64,000 bases of DNA from JAEMQF01 sp963850525 (lineage in GTDB: Bacteria; Pseudomonadota; Gammaproteobacteria; Burkholderiales; Burkholderiaceae_C): the NCBI GenBank assembly GCA_963850525.1, contig CAWKLQ010000010.1, positions 309,869 to 373,868 of the forward strand, written 5' to 3'. The position numbers were made by a program, and so were the translations under genes. Shown here in pieces: positions 62,920-64,000 of the stretch. Position 1 is the first letter of the stretch; each line of letters starts with the position of its first letter. Under the pieces are notes generated by a model. That model did not search any database, was not told the DNA's origin, and worked only from the letters and a program-made list of their open reading frames with translations.

Positions 62920-64000
62920 GGGCCCTTCGTTGTCGTCATTCCGTGCCGCCGCAGAAGCCGTAGGCCTCGGCGGCGGACCGGTCGGCGTGACGCAATGCAC
63001 GCCGTCAAGCGTTGGTCGCGCCACTCGGCCAGGCGCTGCGCCACGCCGAACAAGGGCCGCGCCAGCCACGCCGGCACACTGCCGTCGGCGCGCACCAGCG
63101 CACGCGCGCACGCCGCCGCCGCGCGCAGCGATGCGGCGGGCCAGTGCCTGGCGAGCAAGGCATCGTCGAGCGCGAACAGCGTTTGCGCCGAACCCGGGTC
63201 GCCGTGGCGCGCGGCGCGGCCGGACAATTGGCGGTCGATCCGGCGCGAGCGGTTGCGCATCGTCGCGATCACGTGCAAGCCGCCGCGCGCGGTCGCCGCG
63301 GCGTCCAGGCGGATGTCGGTGCCGCGGCCGGCGATGTTGGTCGCCACGGTCACCATGGCCGCGCTGCCGGCGCGCGCGATGCGCTGCGCCTCGTCGGCGT
63401 CTTGTACGGCGTTGAGCAGCTGGTGCTTGACGCCGCTGGCGTGCAACAGCGCCGACAGGTGCGCCGAGTCGGAAACGCTGTCGGTACCCACCAGCACCGG
63501 CCGGCCCTGCGCCACCTGCTCGCGCACCGCGCGCAGCACCGCCTGCCACTTGTGCGCGGCGTCGACGAAACAGCGCTCGCCGTGCATCACGCGCCGGCTC
63601 GCTCGCGCGAGCGGAACGGATTGCACCGCAGCGTCGTAGGCGACGCGCAATTCGTGGCGCGCTTCGAGCAGCGTGCCGCTCATTCCGCACAGCTGCAGGT
63701 AGCGCGGAAAGAAGCGCTGGTAGGTGATCTGCGCAGCGGTCGCGGTCGGCGCGCTGGGCTCCAGGCCTTCCTTGATCTCGACCATCGGGTGCAGCGCGCC
63801 TTGCCATTGGCGGCCATCAGCGATTCGTCCGGTGAGTTCGTCGACCAGCTGCAACTTGTCGCCGGCGACCACGTATTCGCGGTCGCGCCGATACAGCAAG
63901 CGTGCGGCGAGCGCGGCCTCGACCAGCTCGCAGGCACGGCGCGCCGGCGCGAGTACACTGCCGGCGCCCTGCACCGCCGCGGTCACGCGCTCGCGCCCGG
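62904..64000 (-). CDS. SecA-like ATPase, C-terminally short (partial at window edge)
   Basis: The frame is open to the window edge, so the N-terminal motor domain is outside. Visible parts match SecA: VDELTGRIADGRQWQGALHP and VEIKEGLEPSA, then LCGMSGTLLEA (motif before the second helicase domain), VATNIAGRGTDIRL and RQLSGRAARHGDPGSAQTLF. After these only about 90 residues remain. The long helical scaffold/two-helix-finger region is largely missing, as is the zinc-binding C-terminus of housekeeping SecA. It is therefore an accessory or specialised SecA-related motor. It is the first visible gene of the operon encoding the adaptor and giant protein, which suggests a role in exporting that protein. 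Confidence 0.85.
   Translation of the reverse strand, partial: GRERVTAAVQGAGSVLAPARRACELVEAALAARLLYRRDREYVVAGDKLQLVDELTGRIADGRQWQGALHPMVEIKEGLEPSAPTATAAQITYQRFFPRYLQLCGMSGTLLEARHELRVAYDAAVQSVPLARASRRVMHGERCFVDAAHKWQAVLRAVREQVAQGRPVLVGTDSVSDSAHLSALLHASGVKHQLLNAVQDADEAQRIARAGSAAMVTVATNIAGRGTDIRLDAAATARGGLHVIATMRNRSRRIDRQLSGRAARHGDPGSAQTLFALDDALLARHWPAASLRAAAACARALVRADGSVPAWLARPLFGVAQRLAEWRDQRLTACIASRRPVRRRGLRLLRRHGMTTTKGPCTIR

Overview
The window is GC-rich chromosomal DNA of a betaproteobacterium, most likely Burkholderiales. The base composition, TRAP and ABC carboxylate/sugar-acid transporters, four-carbon sugar-acid catabolism, tandem GGDEF/EAL proteins and a LEPR/DUF4347-type giant surface protein all fit this. 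The assignment is inferred from gene content only.

Layout. (1) 1-8 kb: the tail of an upstream gene, a decayed SDR dehydrogenase relic, then a minus-strand catabolic operon: sulfatase, TRAP binding protein, TRAP small and large permeases, a second paralogous TRAP binding protein and an MmgE/PrpD protein. (2) 7.7-11 kb: two tandem DUF202 membrane proteins, a RibF-like adenylyltransferase with a decayed kinase half, an intact SDR and a LysR regulator. (3) 11.4-14.2 kb: an Rnk-type protein, a double universal stress protein with a translationally coupled small ORF, and a rhomboid protease. (4) About 14.2-20.96 kb: a small integrative element at tRNA-Ser(UGA), with integrase, AlpA-like regulator, P4-type primase/helicase and unknown proteins, and no virion genes. 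(5) 21-29 kb: housekeeping and unknown genes: class II aldolase, ApaH, CNNM/CBS protein, DUF2726, FKBP isomerase, DUF3014, threonine dehydratase-like enzyme, DUF1415. (6) 29-43.4 kb: a sugar-acid catabolic region. One arm (minus strand) is a GntR regulator followed by otnK-otnC-otnI-denD-SDR, with an enolase-superfamily dehydratase further on. The other arm (plus strand) is a four-gene ABC importer, ltnD, a second beta-hydroxyacid dehydrogenase and a FrnE/DsbA protein. Together they would import L-threonate/D-erythronate-like acids, oxidise them, and phosphorylate and decarboxylate the oxo-tetronates.

(7) 43.4-64 kb is the most unusual part: a minus-strand operon running from a C-terminally short SecA-like ATPase (cut by the window edge), through an HlyD/RND-type periplasmic adaptor, to a giant protein with DUF4347, a DNRLRE-like region, Ig/cadherin-like domains and 32 tandem, nearly identical 105-residue cadherin units. 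It continues with a membrane diguanylate cyclase and a membrane EAL phosphodiesterase, each overlapping the preceding gene by 4 bp. I read it as a dedicated surface-protein production and export locus with its own c-di-GMP module. Two single-base indels break the operon in this sequence: one in the adaptor (near 62,570) and one in the giant gene (near 53,342). Correcting each restores one long protein (308 and 5,116 residues).

No CRISPR array, rRNA or insertion sequence was seen.
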